Positions 10,803-19,884 of a stretch of DNA of 64,000 bases are shown one piece after another. The position numbers were made by a program, and so were the translations under genes. The stretch's first letter is position 1. Each line of letters opens with the position of its first letter. Location of the stretch: contig JAFEDD010000005.1 in assembly GCA_018241765.1 (NCBI GenBank), forward strand, positions 37,647 through 101,646, in the 5' to 3' direction. The notes beneath the pieces are model-generated. The model was not told the DNA's origin. It did no database searches and saw nothing but the letters and a program-made list of their open reading frames with translations. The DNA comes from Pseudomonadota bacterium. GTDB lineage: Bacteria; Pseudomonadota; Gammaproteobacteria; Burkholderiales; Casimicrobiaceae.

Positions 10803-12596
10803 ATGGCGGACGACGGCAAACTGGTGCGCAGTGAGCTCGAGCGCTTGCTCGGCAGCGAATTCCTGCGCCGCTCGCCGAGCCATCTGCGGCTGCTGCGCTA
10901 TCTCGTCGAGCGGCGGCTGGCCGGCGACACCGGCGCGCTGCGCGAGATGGCGATCGGCATCGAGGTGTTTCAGCGCAACCCGGCCACTTTCGACCCGAAG
11001 AACGACCCGATCGTGCGCGTCAATGCGAGCCGGCTGCGCGAGCGGCTGATGCGTCACTATGCGATGTTCGACACCCCGCCGCAGTTGCGCATCGAACTGC
11101 CGAAGGGACGCTACGTGCCGGAATTCATCGAGCTCGGCACGCGCACGCTGATGCCGCCGCGCTTTCTGGTGCTGCCGGTGGTCAGCGAACCGGCCGATGA
11201 TGCGCTGGCGACGCTGCTGTTCGAGTCGATGATCGGCGAACTGCAAGCGCTGCTTCAGGTGCAGGTACTCGGTTCGCGCTCGGCGCGGGCGGTGGCCGAC
11301 GATGAACCGCTCGACTCCGCGCGACGGCTGAACGCCCACGCCGTCCTCTCGTCGCGCCTGCTGCGCGTGGCGGCGACCGAAGGCGCGGCGACGGTGCCGA
11401 CGCTGCACACCCTGCTGCTGTCGGCGCCGTACGGGCACATGCTGGCCAGTCATCGCTACGAACGCGCGGCGGGTGAGTCGGACGCGCGCTTCGTCGAGCG
11501 CGTGAGCCGCCTCGTGCGCGATGCAAGCATCGAGGCGCTGGTCGACTTGCTGCCCGGCGAGTACACGCCACCGGCGCAGCGCCGCGGTTTTCAGGGCGTC
11601 GACGGCGAAGCGGCCGACGCCTACGTGGCGGCGCGGCGCGAGAGCGCGCTCGGCACGGCCGACGGCCACCGGCAGGCGCGACGGCTGCTGGAGGCGGCCA
11701 TCGCGCGCTCGCCCGACTTCGCGATGGCGCATGCGGCGCTCGCCAGCACGCTCGGCAACCTCTCGATGTACGAGCAGATCACGCCGGAGGAAGCGTGGCG
11801 CCTGGGCAGCGCCGCCTCGCGCCGCGCGCTCGAACTCGACCCGCTGGAACCCGGCGCCTACCTGAATCTGGCCGGCGACAAGATCTACTACGAATACGAC
11901 TTCGCCGCCGCCCGCGAGCTGTTGCGGCAGGCACTGACGCTCGCGCCGCGCCAACCCGGCGTGCATCTCTTGCTCGGCACCATCGCCTCCTACGAGGCGC
12001 GGCTGGACGAAGCGTTGCAGCATCTCGACGCCGCCCAGGAGCTCGACCCGCTGTACCCGGCGATCCGCGCCAACCGTGGCGTCGCCTGGCTCTTCTGCGG
12101 CCACTACACCGAAGCCGCCCGCGTGTTCTCCGAACTGCTTGCCCTGCACCCGCAGCGCAACGCCACGCGCGTATCGCTCGCCAACGCGCTGACGCTGCTC
12201 GGCGAGACTGACGCCGCGCAACGCGAGCTCGACGCCGTGCTCGAACGCGAGCCCGCCGATGCCGCCGCGCGGCTCGGTCTCGCCGTCCTCGCCGCCCGCG
12301 ACGGACGCAAGCAGGAAGCGCGCAGCCGCATCGATGCCGTGCGCGCCGACAGCGGCATCGAGCGCACCAATCCCTCGGCGCTGGCCAGCGCGTATGCGCA
12401 ACTGGGCGACGCGGCCGAAGCCATGCGCTGGCTCGCGCTCGCCGCCGAGTGCCACGAAGGCGGGTTCGCCGAAGCGCAGGTCGACCCGCTGCTCGCCCCG
12501 CTCGCGCCGCTGCCCGAGTTCCGCACCCTGCTCGCCGCCCACGGCCTGCGCCCGCTGCACGCGAACGCCGCCACCAGCGCACCCGCGCGCGCGTGA
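10803..12596 (+). CDS. Putative DNA-binding/TPR-repeat regulatory protein
   Basis: This 597-aa protein has two parts. Residues 1-110 form the helical module ('LRLLRYLVERRLAG...IGIEVFQR...FDPKNDPIVRVNASRLR') found at the N-terminus of many proteobacterial regulators and cyclase- or TPR-containing signalling proteins. It ends in a strand pair 'RIELPKGRYVPEF'. A middle segment (about 120-290) resembles the periplasmic/TolB-like adaptor of those proteins. Residues 300-570 are TPR-like repeats ('LGTIASYEARLDEALQHLDAAQ', 'LANALTLLGETDAAQRELDAV'). No transmembrane helix is evident, so it is probably cytoplasmic. The ATG at 10803 has GAGG upstream. Target genes are unknown. The dispersed hairpin and repeat array 1 follow directly. 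Confidence 0.65.
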   Translation: MADDGKLVRSELERLLGSEFLRRSPSHLRLLRYLVERRLAGDTGALREMAIGIEVFQRNPATFDPKNDPIVRVNASRLRERLMRHYAMFDTPPQLRIELPKGRYVPEFIELGTRTLMPPRFLVLPVVSEPADDALATLLFESMIGELQALLQVQVLGSRSARAVADDEPLDSARRLNAHAVLSSRLLRVAATEGAATVPTLHTLLLSAPYGHMLASHRYERAAGESDARFVERVSRLVRDASIEALVDLLPGEYTPPAQRRGFQGVDGEAADAYVAARRESALGTADGHRQARRLLEAAIARSPDFAMAHAALASTLGNLSMYEQITPEEAWRLGSAASRRALELDPLEPGAYLNLAGDKIYYEYDFAAARELLRQALTLAPRQPGVHLLLGTIASYEARLDEALQHLDAAQELDPLYPAIRANRGVAWLFCGHYTEAARVFSELLALHPQRNATRVSLANALTLLGETDAAQRELDAVLEREPADAAARLGLAVLAARDGRKQEARSRIDAVRADSGIERTNPSALASAYAQLGDAAEAMRWLALAAECHEGGFAEAQVDPLLAPLAPLPEFRTLLAAHGLRPLHANAATSAPARA

Positions 12597-12616
12597 ACGG
12601 TCAGGAAAGTAGCAAG

Positions 12617-12733
12617 CAGCTTTTCGCTGGAACCCGCAACGGTAACGGGATTGGAGCCAAATTTGGCTTGAAGTCGATTGTCCGCAAAAACACGCTTGAA
12701 GCCCGTCATGGACGCCATTTGAGTGAAAAGCTG
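12617..12733. repeat. Dispersed ~117-bp hairpin repeat, copy 2
   Basis: Perfect 9-bp terminal inverted repeats CAGCTTTTC/GAAAAGCTG bound a 117-bp imperfect palindrome. The right arm reads GAAGCCCGTCATGGACGCC and the core contains AGTCGA. The left arm has diverged (CGCAACGGTAACGGGATTGG). It lies 20 bp after the TPR gene and about 38 bp before array 1. Confidence 0.85.
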
Positions 12734-12770
12734 ATGGTTTGGATGCGCGCTCGAGCCCGCGGTGACGCGC

Positions 12771-13651
12771 TGTAGGCGACGGCTTGACGTCGCTTTGGTG
12801 GCGCTGATCATCGCCACCGGTCATCGAAGGCAGCCAAGCGCGGTCAAGCCCGCGCCTACGTGCTGTACGCGACGGCTTGACGTCGCTTGCGTGCGGTTGT
12901 TCATCGCCGCTGGTTATCGAACGCAGCCAAGCGCGGTCAAGCCCGCGCCTACATGTTGTGGGCGACGGCTTGACGTCGCTTTCGTGGTGCTGATCATCGT
13001 CAGCGGTCATCGAACGCAGCCAAGCGCGGTCGAGCCCGCGCCTACCAACTGTAGGCGACGGCTTGACGTCGCTTTCGTGGGGTTGTTCATCGCCGCTGGT
13101 TATTGAACGCAGCCAAGCGCGGTCAAGCCCGCGCCTACAACTTGTAGGCGACGGCTTGACGTCGCTTTCGTGGGGTTGGTTACCGCCACCGGTTATCGAA
13201 CGCAGCCAAGCGCGGTCAAGCCCGTGCCTACGCGCTGTAGGCGACGGCTTGACGTCGCTTGCGTGGGGTTGGTCATCGCCAGCGGTCATCGAACGCAGCC
13301 AAGCGCGGTCAAGCCCGCGCCTACGTGTTGTAGGCGACGGCTTGACGTCGCTTGCGTGCGGTTGATCATCGCCGCCGGTCATCGAAGGCAGCCCAGCGCG
13401 GTCAAGCCCGCGCCTACAAGTTGTAGGCGACGGCTTGACGTCGCTTTCGTGGGGTTGTTCATCGCCGCTGGTCATCGAATGCGGCCAAGCGCGGTCAAGC
13501 CCGCGCCTACAAGTTGTAGGCGACGGCTTGACGTCGCTTGCGTGCGGTTGTTCATCGCCGGCGGCCGTCGAACGGAGCCAAGCGCGGTCAAGCCCGCGCC
13601 TACAAGTTGTAGGCGACGGCTTGACGTCGCTTGCGTGCCGTCCATCATTGC
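12771..13651 (+). repeat. Tandem array 1 of a 93-bp REP-like unit (9 full copies plus a partial)
   Basis: GACGGCTTGACG recurs at 12778, 12871, 12964, 13057, 13150, 13243, 13336, 13429, 13522 and 13615, exactly 93 bp apart with no indel. Each unit begins GTAGGCGACGGCTTGACGTCGC and ends with the inverted form GCGCGGTCAAGCCCGCGCCTAC. The middle (~45 bp, TCATCGCC..GGTCATCGAA) is more variable. Because 93 is divisible by 3, all frames stay open, which gives long spurious ORFs on both strands. It is not CRISPR: the 'spacers' are themselves repeats. The array stops about 105 bp before the toxin-antitoxin operator. Confidence 0.95.
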
Positions 13652-13754
13652 CGCGACACCTCTTCAGCCCGTAGGGCAGGTCGCCGCCCCAGCGCTTCAC
13701 ATGCGCAGCCCCACTCACCGCCGTCAGCAGGTCTTGGTCGCAACCGTGTTACCC

Positions 13755-13773
13755 TCCTTACTCTGCGTAAGGA
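13755..13773. promoter_or_regulatory. Palindromic operator upstream of the AbrB/PIN module
   Basis: TCCTTAC-tctgc-GTAAGGA is a perfect 7-bp inverted repeat ending 8 nt before the antitoxin ATG. AbrB-fold antitoxins bind such palindromes to autorepress their operon, and the position overlaps the expected promoter/ribosome-binding region. The site is seen directly; the binding is inferred. Confidence 0.6.
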
Positions 13774-13781
13774 ACAAAACC

Positions 13782-14036
13782 ATGTCCGCCCACACCGCCA
13801 CCATATCCAGCAAATGCCAGATCACGATCCCGGCCGCGGTTCGGGACGAGCTCGGGCTTGCGGCTGGCGACAAGATCGATTTCGTCCGTTCAGCCAACGG
13901 CTTTGAGATCGTGCCTCGCAGGCAGCCGGTGCTTGGCTTGCACGGCAAATATGCGCACCTCGTCAAACAGTCGCGCCGCGTTGATGAAATTGACACGGCG
14001 ATCCGCACGCGCATGAAGAAGCGTTTCGGCGCATGA
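13782..14036 (+). CDS. AbrB/MazE/SpoVT-fold antitoxin
   Basis: This 84-aa protein carries the swapped-hairpin AbrB signature 'SSKCQITIPAAVRDELGLAAGDKIDF' split over residues 8-34. This is the DNA-binding domain of VapB/MazE-type antitoxins. The C-terminal half is charged and probably wraps the toxin. The start at 13782 was chosen because the fold begins there and a GGAA lies upstream; the frame upstream runs back into the repeat array. Its stop overlaps the toxin start (ATGA), the usual coupling in these modules. A palindrome just upstream is a likely autoregulatory operator. Confidence 0.9.
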   Translation: MSAHTATISSKCQITIPAAVRDELGLAAGDKIDFVRSANGFEIVPRRQPVLGLHGKYAHLVKQSRRVDEIDTAIRTRMKKRFGA

Positions 14037-14431
14037 TCGGCATTGATACCAACGTCCTGCTGCGATTTTTGCTGGCGGACGACACACGGCAGTCGGCCCG
14101 GGCGCTGCGCTTCATGCGAGATGAAATTTCAGCGGCGCAACCCGGATACGTCAGTCTCGTCACCCTGCTTGAGGTGGTGTGGGTGTTGGACTCGCTTTAC
14201 GAATTTGATGCCGGGCAGCAAATGGCGGTGGTTGAGGATTTGCTCGCCGTGGAGGCGCTTGAAATTGCGGAGTGCGCTGCGGTTGCGCGCGCCATTGCGG
14301 TTTCGCGCGACCGTAGTGCCGGCTTTCAGGATTGCCTGGTGGCGATACTGGGTGAGCGTGCGGGGTGCGTCGCTACCGTCACGTTCGACTCCAAGGCCGC
14401 GCGACGCGCTGGCATGACGCTGTTGCGCTAG
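14033..14431 (+). CDS. PIN-domain toxin (VapC-like ribonuclease)
   Basis: This 132-aa PIN-domain protein is probably an Mg2+-dependent endoribonuclease that cleaves tRNA or other structured RNA when freed from its antitoxin. The acidic residues of the active site are visible: D5 in 'IGIDTNVLLRF', E47 in 'TLLEVVWVL', D99 in 'FQDCLVA', and a late Asp in 'TFDSKA'. It overlaps the upstream AbrB-fold antitoxin by 4 bp. The module sits between two copies of the 93-bp repeat array, where it could stabilise the segment against recombinational loss. GC is lower than in the core genes. Confidence 0.9.
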   Translation: MIGIDTNVLLRFLLADDTRQSARALRFMRDEISAAQPGYVSLVTLLEVVWVLDSLYEFDAGQQMAVVEDLLAVEALEIAECAAVARAIAVSRDRSAGFQDCLVAILGERAGCVATVTFDSKAARRAGMTLLR

Positions 14432-14445
14432 TGCAAGGGGATCAG

Positions 14446-17400
14446 CTACTGAAACGACGTTCCGCACGTCGCGTTGAGGTTGTCGCGGAGGGTCGTCCAC
14501 GGTGTCGCGATGCCGGTGCCCGCTGTGACCGCATTGCCGGTGATGCCGAGCATGGCGCGGGTAAGGATCAGGCCTTCCACGGTCGCCTGCAGCGGATTGA
14601 CACCGTTCATGCGCAGGTCGCACACCACGGGAGCGGCATTGATGCGGAAACTGAGCGTCGCGGCGGCGGCGTTGTAGATGCCACTTCCTGCCTGAGTCGC
14701 CTGAATGGTGCAGGTGCCGACAGCAAGGCCGCTCACGGTGCCCGCGCTGATGGAGCACACCGATGGCGTCGTGCTGCTCAGCGTGACCGGCGTGAGGCCC
14801 TTGTCGGAGGTGGCCGTGAAGGTGCCAGTGCCGCCCACGGCGATGCTTGGCACCAGGCCGAACAGCAGCGTCTGGAAGCCGCCACCGATGCCAAAGCTCA
14901 GGCTGGCGCTGGCGGCAGCAACGTTGGCATTGCCAGCCTGATTGGCCTGGATGGTGCAGACGCCCGTGCTGATGCCGGTGACCGTGTTGCCGCTCACGCT
15001 GCACGTTGTCGGTGTCGTGCTGGTCAGCGTGACCGGAACCAGACCCTTGTCGGACGTCGCGTTCAGACTGCCGTTGCCGCCGACGACCACCGCGGGCGTC
15101 GGGCCGAAGCTGATGGTCTGGCTGCCGATGCCGATGGTGATGCTCTGGGTCACCTGCGGTGCCGACGCGTACGTCGCATCCCCGCCCTGATTGGCGGCGA
15201 TGACGCAGGTCCCGGTGGCGACGCCGGTCACGAGGCCGGAACTGGCGTTGACGGTGCAGGCCGGGCTGGCGGTGCTGAACGTCACCGCTAGGCCGGACGT
15301 TGCGGTGGCCGTGACCGTTCCGGTTCCACCGTAGGCGATGGTCGGTGCGGGGCCGAAGCTGATCGTCTGGGCGCTGACGCCGACGTACACCAGGGTGGCA
15401 GTGCTGGCGATGCCGTTGACGACGACCGAGAGTGCGTAGGGGCCACGTTGCAGACTGGACAGTGGTGCGCTTTGGTAGGTGGTCGCGGACCGGGTGCTGC
15501 CAGTCGCCGGCGACGCCCAGACGACCTGTTCGCTGTCGAGGCGACGCAATTGCAGCAGCGGATAGTTGGTGGCGCTGTTATTGCTGCTACTGCCAGACGC
15601 TTCGCTGTCGCCCGTGAAGCCGGTGCCGGTCAACGTGACGCTACCGCCCGGCGGCAGCGGATTGGTCACCGTGGTGATCACCGGGCGGCGAGCGTCATCG
15701 ATGCCGAAGTCTTCAAGGTAGAGCTCGGCGCTGTTGATGAGCGCGTTGCTGCCGCTTCCGGACGCGGCCAGCACCCTGCCGGAGGCAAGCAGTGTCGCGG
15801 TGTGGCCGGCGCGCGCGGCCGCGAGCGTCGTGGCGTTGCTCCAGCTGTTGCCGATGGGGTCATAGAGCTCGACACTGTTCGACGCGGTGACGCCAGTCGT
15901 CCCGCCCACCATCAGCACTTTGCCCGAGGGCAGCAGCGTGGCCGTGTGAGCGTTGCGTGCACTCACGACTGGGCCCGCCGCTCCCCAGGTGTTGCTCACC
16001 GGGTCGTAGAGCTCAGCGCTCGACAGCGACCCGCTGGCGCCGAGGCCCGTCGCCGCCAGCACCTTGCCCGAGGGCAGCAGCGTCGCACTGTGCAGCGTGC
16101 GCGCCGCCGCGAGTGAGCCCGCCGCGGCCCAGGTATTGGCGACCGGGTCGTAGAGTTGGGCGCTGCTCAAGGGGGTGCCGCCGAGGTTGGCAGCGCCCCC
16201 GGCAACCAGCACCTTGCCCGAGGGCAGCAGGGTCGCGGTGTGCTGGTAGCGAGCCGTTGTCAGCGCGCCCGCGCCGCTCCAGGTGTTGCTGCCAGGGTCG
16301 TAGAGCTCCGCACTGTTCAAAATGATGCCACTGCTGCCCAGGCCCGCTGCAACCAGCACCTTGCCGGACGGCAGCAGCGTGGCGGTGTGCTGATAGCGCG
16401 CTGCGGCGAGCGATCCTGCGCTGCTCCAGGTGTTGCTGCCAGGGTCATACAGCTCCGCGCTGCTCAGGGCGCCGCCGCTGTTATTGCCCCCCACGACCAA
16501 TACTTTGCCCGAGGCAAGCAGCGTCGCCGTGTGTGACGCGCGCGCGGCCGTGAGCGTACCGCCGCTGCTCCAGGCATTGCTGGCGGGGGAATAGAGTTCG
16601 GCGCTGGCCAGGATGCCGGCGTTGCCGCCGCCGGCGACCAGCACCTTGCCCGAGGGTAACAACGTCGCGGTATGTCCGCCGCGCGCGGTGGCGAGCGTAC
16701 CGGCGCCGACCCAGGTGCTCCCGGCCGGGTCATAGATGTCAACACTGTTCAGCGAACTGCCGTACAGCGTCGCTGTACCGCCGGTGATCAGCAGTTTGCC
16801 GGAGGCCAGCAGGGTCGCAGCGTGAAGAAGGCGCGTGCTCGACAGATTGCCGCCGCTGCTCCAGGAATTCGCGGTCGGATCGTAGATCTCCGTGCTGGCT
16901 TGACCGAACCCGCCCGCGACCATGACTTTGCCTGAGGGCAGCAGCGTTGCCGTGTGGAACGCATGCGGGTCGGCGAGATTGCCGGCAGCCGTCCAGGTGT
17001 TGGTTGCGGGGTCGTAGAGCTGGGCGCTGGTCAGGATCGTGCTGCCGTTGGACCCCTCTCCGCTGGCCAGTAGCACCTTGCCCGTCGCCAGCAAGGTGGC
17101 GGTGTGCAGGCTGCGCGCCGTGGCGAAGCTCGCGCCTGCGCTCCAACTGTTGTTCGCGGGATCATAAAGCTCGGTGGTGGCGTAGGCCACACCGCTGAAC
17201 TTGGTGGCGCCCCCGGCGATCATCACTTTGCCGGTGGGCAACAACGTGGCGGTGTGGTTGACGCGTGCCGTGGTCAAGCTCGGCGCCGCGCTCCAGCTGT
17301 TGCTCGCTGGGTCATAGAGCTCGGCGGTGTTGAATGCCGCACCACTGATGTCGGTGCCGCCGACGACCAGCACTTTGCCGGAAGGCAGCAGCGTGGCGGT

Positions 17401-17865
17401 GTGGTTGACACGCCCGGTGATCAGGTTGCCCGCACTGCTCCAGCCGTTGCTGATGGGGTCATAGAGCTCTGCGCTGTTCACGATACCACTGGCACCGACG
17501 CCGGAAACGAGCAGCACCTTGCCGGAAGGCAGCAGCGTGGCGGTAGCCAAGGAGCGCGCCGTGGTGAGGTTGCCGCCACTGCTCCAGCTGTTGGTCGTCG
17601 GGTCATACAGTTCGGTGCTCGCGAGGGGGTTGGCCGCACCGGGGCCGCTGCGCCCGGCCACCAGCACCTTGCCTGACGGCAGCAGGGTGGCCGTGTGCCC
17701 CTGGCTCGCAGTCGCCATGCTGGCGGCCGTGCTCCATCCTGCGGCATTGCACGCTGAACTGACTGCCAACAATGTCCCGGCGAGCCAAGCAAGCCAGCGT
17801 GACGTTGATGTTCGGGGAAAGCGTGGAAGCGCTGCGAAAAGCGGCGCAAGGACGGAAACCAACAT
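14446..17865 (-). CDS. Secreted kelch-repeat protein with bacterial Ig-like domains and dockerin-like C-terminus
   Basis: This 1139-aa exported protein has a signal peptide around 'WLAWLAGTLLAVSSACNA'. Fourteen ~48-aa kelch-type repeats follow, each built on 'HTATLLPSGKVLVAGG' and 'AELYDP.SNTWS' and forming one or two beta-propellers (about residues 45-720). An IPT/TIG-like segment ('GGSVTLTGTGFTGDS') leads to three Ig-like repeats of ~80 aa opening 'QTISFGP'. The last ~60 residues ('LRMNGVNPLQATVEGLILTRAMLGITGN') match the dockerin-like tail of the protein at 30221-31834, but with weakened metal-binding positions. It is probably surface or extracellular and binding in nature; no catalytic motif is seen. 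Array 1 and the TA module lie on one side, array 2 on the other. Confidence 0.8.
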   Translation of the reverse strand: MLVSVLAPLFAALPRFPRTSTSRWLAWLAGTLLAVSSACNAAGWSTAASMATASQGHTATLLPSGKVLVAGRSGPGAANPLASTELYDPTTNSWSSGGNLTTARSLATATLLPSGKVLLVSGVGASGIVNSAELYDPISNGWSSAGNLITGRVNHTATLLPSGKVLVVGGTDISGAAFNTAELYDPASNSWSAAPSLTTARVNHTATLLPTGKVMIAGGATKFSGVAYATTELYDPANNSWSAGASFATARSLHTATLLATGKVLLASGEGSNGSTILTSAQLYDPATNTWTAAGNLADPHAFHTATLLPSGKVMVAGGFGQASTEIYDPTANSWSSGGNLSSTRLLHAATLLASGKLLITGGTATLYGSSLNSVDIYDPAGSTWVGAGTLATARGGHTATLLPSGKVLVAGGGNAGILASAELYSPASNAWSSGGTLTAARASHTATLLASGKVLVVGGNNSGGALSSAELYDPGSNTWSSAGSLAAARYQHTATLLPSGKVLVAAGLGSSGIILNSAELYDPGSNTWSGAGALTTARYQHTATLLPSGKVLVAGGAANLGGTPLSSAQLYDPVANTWAAAGSLAAARTLHSATLLPSGKVLAATGLGASGSLSSAELYDPVSNTWGAAGPVVSARNAHTATLLPSGKVLMVGGTTGVTASNSVELYDPIGNSWSNATTLAAARAGHTATLLASGRVLAASGSGSNALINSAELYLEDFGIDDARRPVITTVTNPLPPGGSVTLTGTGFTGDSEASGSSSNNSATNYPLLQLRRLDSEQVVWASPATGSTRSATTYQSAPLSSLQRGPYALSVVVNGIASTATLVYVGVSAQTISFGPAPTIAYGGTGTVTATATSGLAVTFSTASPACTVNASSGLVTGVATGTCVIAANQGGDATYASAPQVTQSITIGIGSQTISFGPTPAVVVGGNGSLNATSDKGLVPVTLTSTTPTTCSVSGNTVTGISTGVCTIQANQAGNANVAAASASLSFGIGGGFQTLLFGLVPSIAVGGTGTFTATSDKGLTPVTLSSTTPSVCSISAGTVSGLAVGTCTIQATQAGSGIYNAAAATLSFRINAAPVVCDLRMNGVNPLQATVEGLILTRAMLGITGNAVTAGTGIATPWTTLRDNLNATCGTSFQ

Positions 17866-17963
17866 GACCAGACCCCTCGAGTGCCGCGATTCGGCAAGGA
17901 CGGGCTGGCATTTTTGTCGCGAAGGATGCGGGTGCGGGCCAACCCGCCCGTACCGCGCCTGAT

Positions 17964-17993
17964 TCTATAAACAGAAATTGCTCAGCGGGTGAA
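17964..17993 (-). promoter_or_regulatory. Candidate sigma70 promoter for the kelch gene
   Basis: Read on the minus strand, TTCACC (17988-17993) and TATAGA (17964-17969) are 18 bp apart and would give a leader of about 90 nt. The region from 17994 to 18333 shows no gene or motif I can support. The minus-strand frame there (MFAEMERMEIHEG...) is not recognised. Confidence 0.3.
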
Positions 17994-18333
17994 TTTTCAG
18001 GCTTCAAGCTGATGCCCGACGTCGCCGGCGAGTCTTGCCGGCGGTGACCCTGCTGAAGTGTTGTCGCCCCGGCGGTTCGGCGCTCTTGCTGTCGAGCGCC
18101 GCTCGCAGAGCGCGCCAGAACGGAGGAACCCCTGGCCGAAGCCGTCGCGCGGAAGTTCGCAACCTTCGTGGATTTCCATCCTTTCCATCTCGGCGAACAT
18201 CGCAACCCGACTTGTCGCATGCCGCACTTCATCGGCACGTCCGTCGGTCTTTCGCTGCTGGTCGCGGCGTTTGTCACCACACTCTGGTGACTGGTTCCGT
18301 GGGCATCGTGCAGGGCTATGTGTGGGCGTGGGT

Positions 18334-19818
18334 GAAGGCGACGGCTTGACGTCGCTTGCGTGCTGTGGGTCATCGCCACCGGTCATCGAACGTAGCCAAG
18401 CGCGGTCAAGCCCGCGCCTACGCGTTGTAGGCGACGGCTTGACGTCGCTTTCGTGGGGTTGTTCATCGCCGCTGGTTATTGAACGCAGCCAAGCGCGGTC
18501 AAGCCCGCGCCTACGCGTTGTAGGCGACGGCTTGACGTCGCTTGCGTGGGGTCGATCATCGCCACCGGTCATCGAAGGCGGCCAAGCGCGGTCAAGCCCG
18601 CGCCTACAACTTGTAGGCGACGGCTTGACGTCGCTTTCGTGGGTTCGATCATCGCCCCCGGTCATCGAAGGCAGCCCAGCGCGGTCAAGCCCGCGCCTAC
18701 AACTTGTAGGCGACGGCTTGACGTCGCTTGCGTGGGGTCGATCATCGCCACCGGTCATCGAAGGCAGCCCAGCGCGGTCAAGCCCGCGCCTACATGTTGT
18801 GGGCGACGGCTTGACGTCGCTTTCGTGGCGCTGATCATCGCCACCGGTCATCGAACGCAGCCGAGCGCGGTCGAGCCCGTGCCTACAAGTTGTAGGCGAC
18901 GGCTTGACGTCGCTTGCGTGCGGTTGATCATCGCCGCCGGTCATCGAAGGCAGCCCAGCGCGGTCAAGCCCGCGCCTACCAACTGTAGGCGACGGCTTGA
19001 CGTCGCTTGCGTGCGGTTGATCATCGCCCCCGGTCATCGAACGCAGCCCAGCGCGGTCAAGCCCGCGCCTACGCGCTGTAGGCGACGGCTTGACGTCGCT
19101 TGCGTGCCGTTGGTCATCGCCCCCGGTCGTCGAAGGCAGCCAAGCGCGGTCAAGCCCGCGCCTACCAACTGTAGGCGACGGCTTGACGTCGCTTTCGTGC
19201 GGTTGATCATCGCCACCGGTCATCGAACGTAGCCAAGCGCGGTCAAGCCCGCGCCTACAAGTTGTAGGCGACGGCTTGACGTCGCTTGCGTGGGGTTGTT
19301 CATCGCCGCTGGTTATCGAACGCAGCCAAGCGCGGTCAAGCCCGCGCCTACAAGTTGCAGGCGACGGCTTGACGTCGCTTGCGTGCCGTTGGTCATCGCC
19401 ACCGGTCATCGAAGGCAGCCAAGCGCGGTCAAGCCCGCGCCTACCGGGTGTAGGCGACGGCTTGACGTCGCTTGCGTGGGGTTGATCATCGCCACCGTTC
19501 ATCGAAGGCAGCCAAGCGCGGTCGAGCCCGCGCCTACAAGTTGTGGGCGACGGCTTGACGTCGCTTGCGTGCGGTTGATCATCGTCGGCGGCCGTCGAAC
19601 GGAGCCAAGCGCGGTCAAGCCCGCGCCTACAAGTTGTAGGCGACGGCTTGACGTCGCTTGCGTGCGGTTGTTCATCGCCGCTGGTTATTGAACGCAGCCA
19701 AGCGCGGTCAAGCCCGCGCCTACCGGTTGTAGGCGACGGCTTGACGTCGCTTGCGTGCGGTTGTTCATCGCCGCTGGTTATCGAACGCAGCCGAGCGCGG
19801 TCGAGCCCGCGCCTACCG
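18334..19818 (+). repeat. Tandem array 2 of the 93-bp REP-like unit (16 copies)
   Basis: GACGGCTTGACG recurs 16 times from 18340 to 19735, every interval exactly 93 bp. It is the same unit and orientation as array 1. Unit ends form hairpins: GCGACG-gcttga-CGTCGC at the head and GCGCGG-tcaagc-CCGCGC at the tail. The two are inverted versions of each other with compensatory stem changes. Middle segments vary in a few patterns (for example TTCATCGCCGCTGGTTAT against ATCATCGCCACCGGTCAT) shared between the arrays. The array ends about 65 bp before the next gene. Confidence 0.95.
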
Positions 19819-19884
19819 GCGGCTTTCCTGCCGTAACATCGTCGCCGTTGCGGGGTTGCCTCCCGCCTTCCCTTGGAGCGTGCC

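Noticed and set aside
10764-13718. 984-codon minus-strand ORF with a 31-residue repeat
   Set aside because: It runs through array 1, the dispersed hairpin and the antisense of the TPR gene. Openness follows from the 93-bp period and high GC, and plus-strand frames are equally open.
12771-19818. CRISPR array
   Set aside because: Units are contiguous 93-bp repeats with no unique spacers, both hairpin ends belong to the unit, and no cas genes are present.
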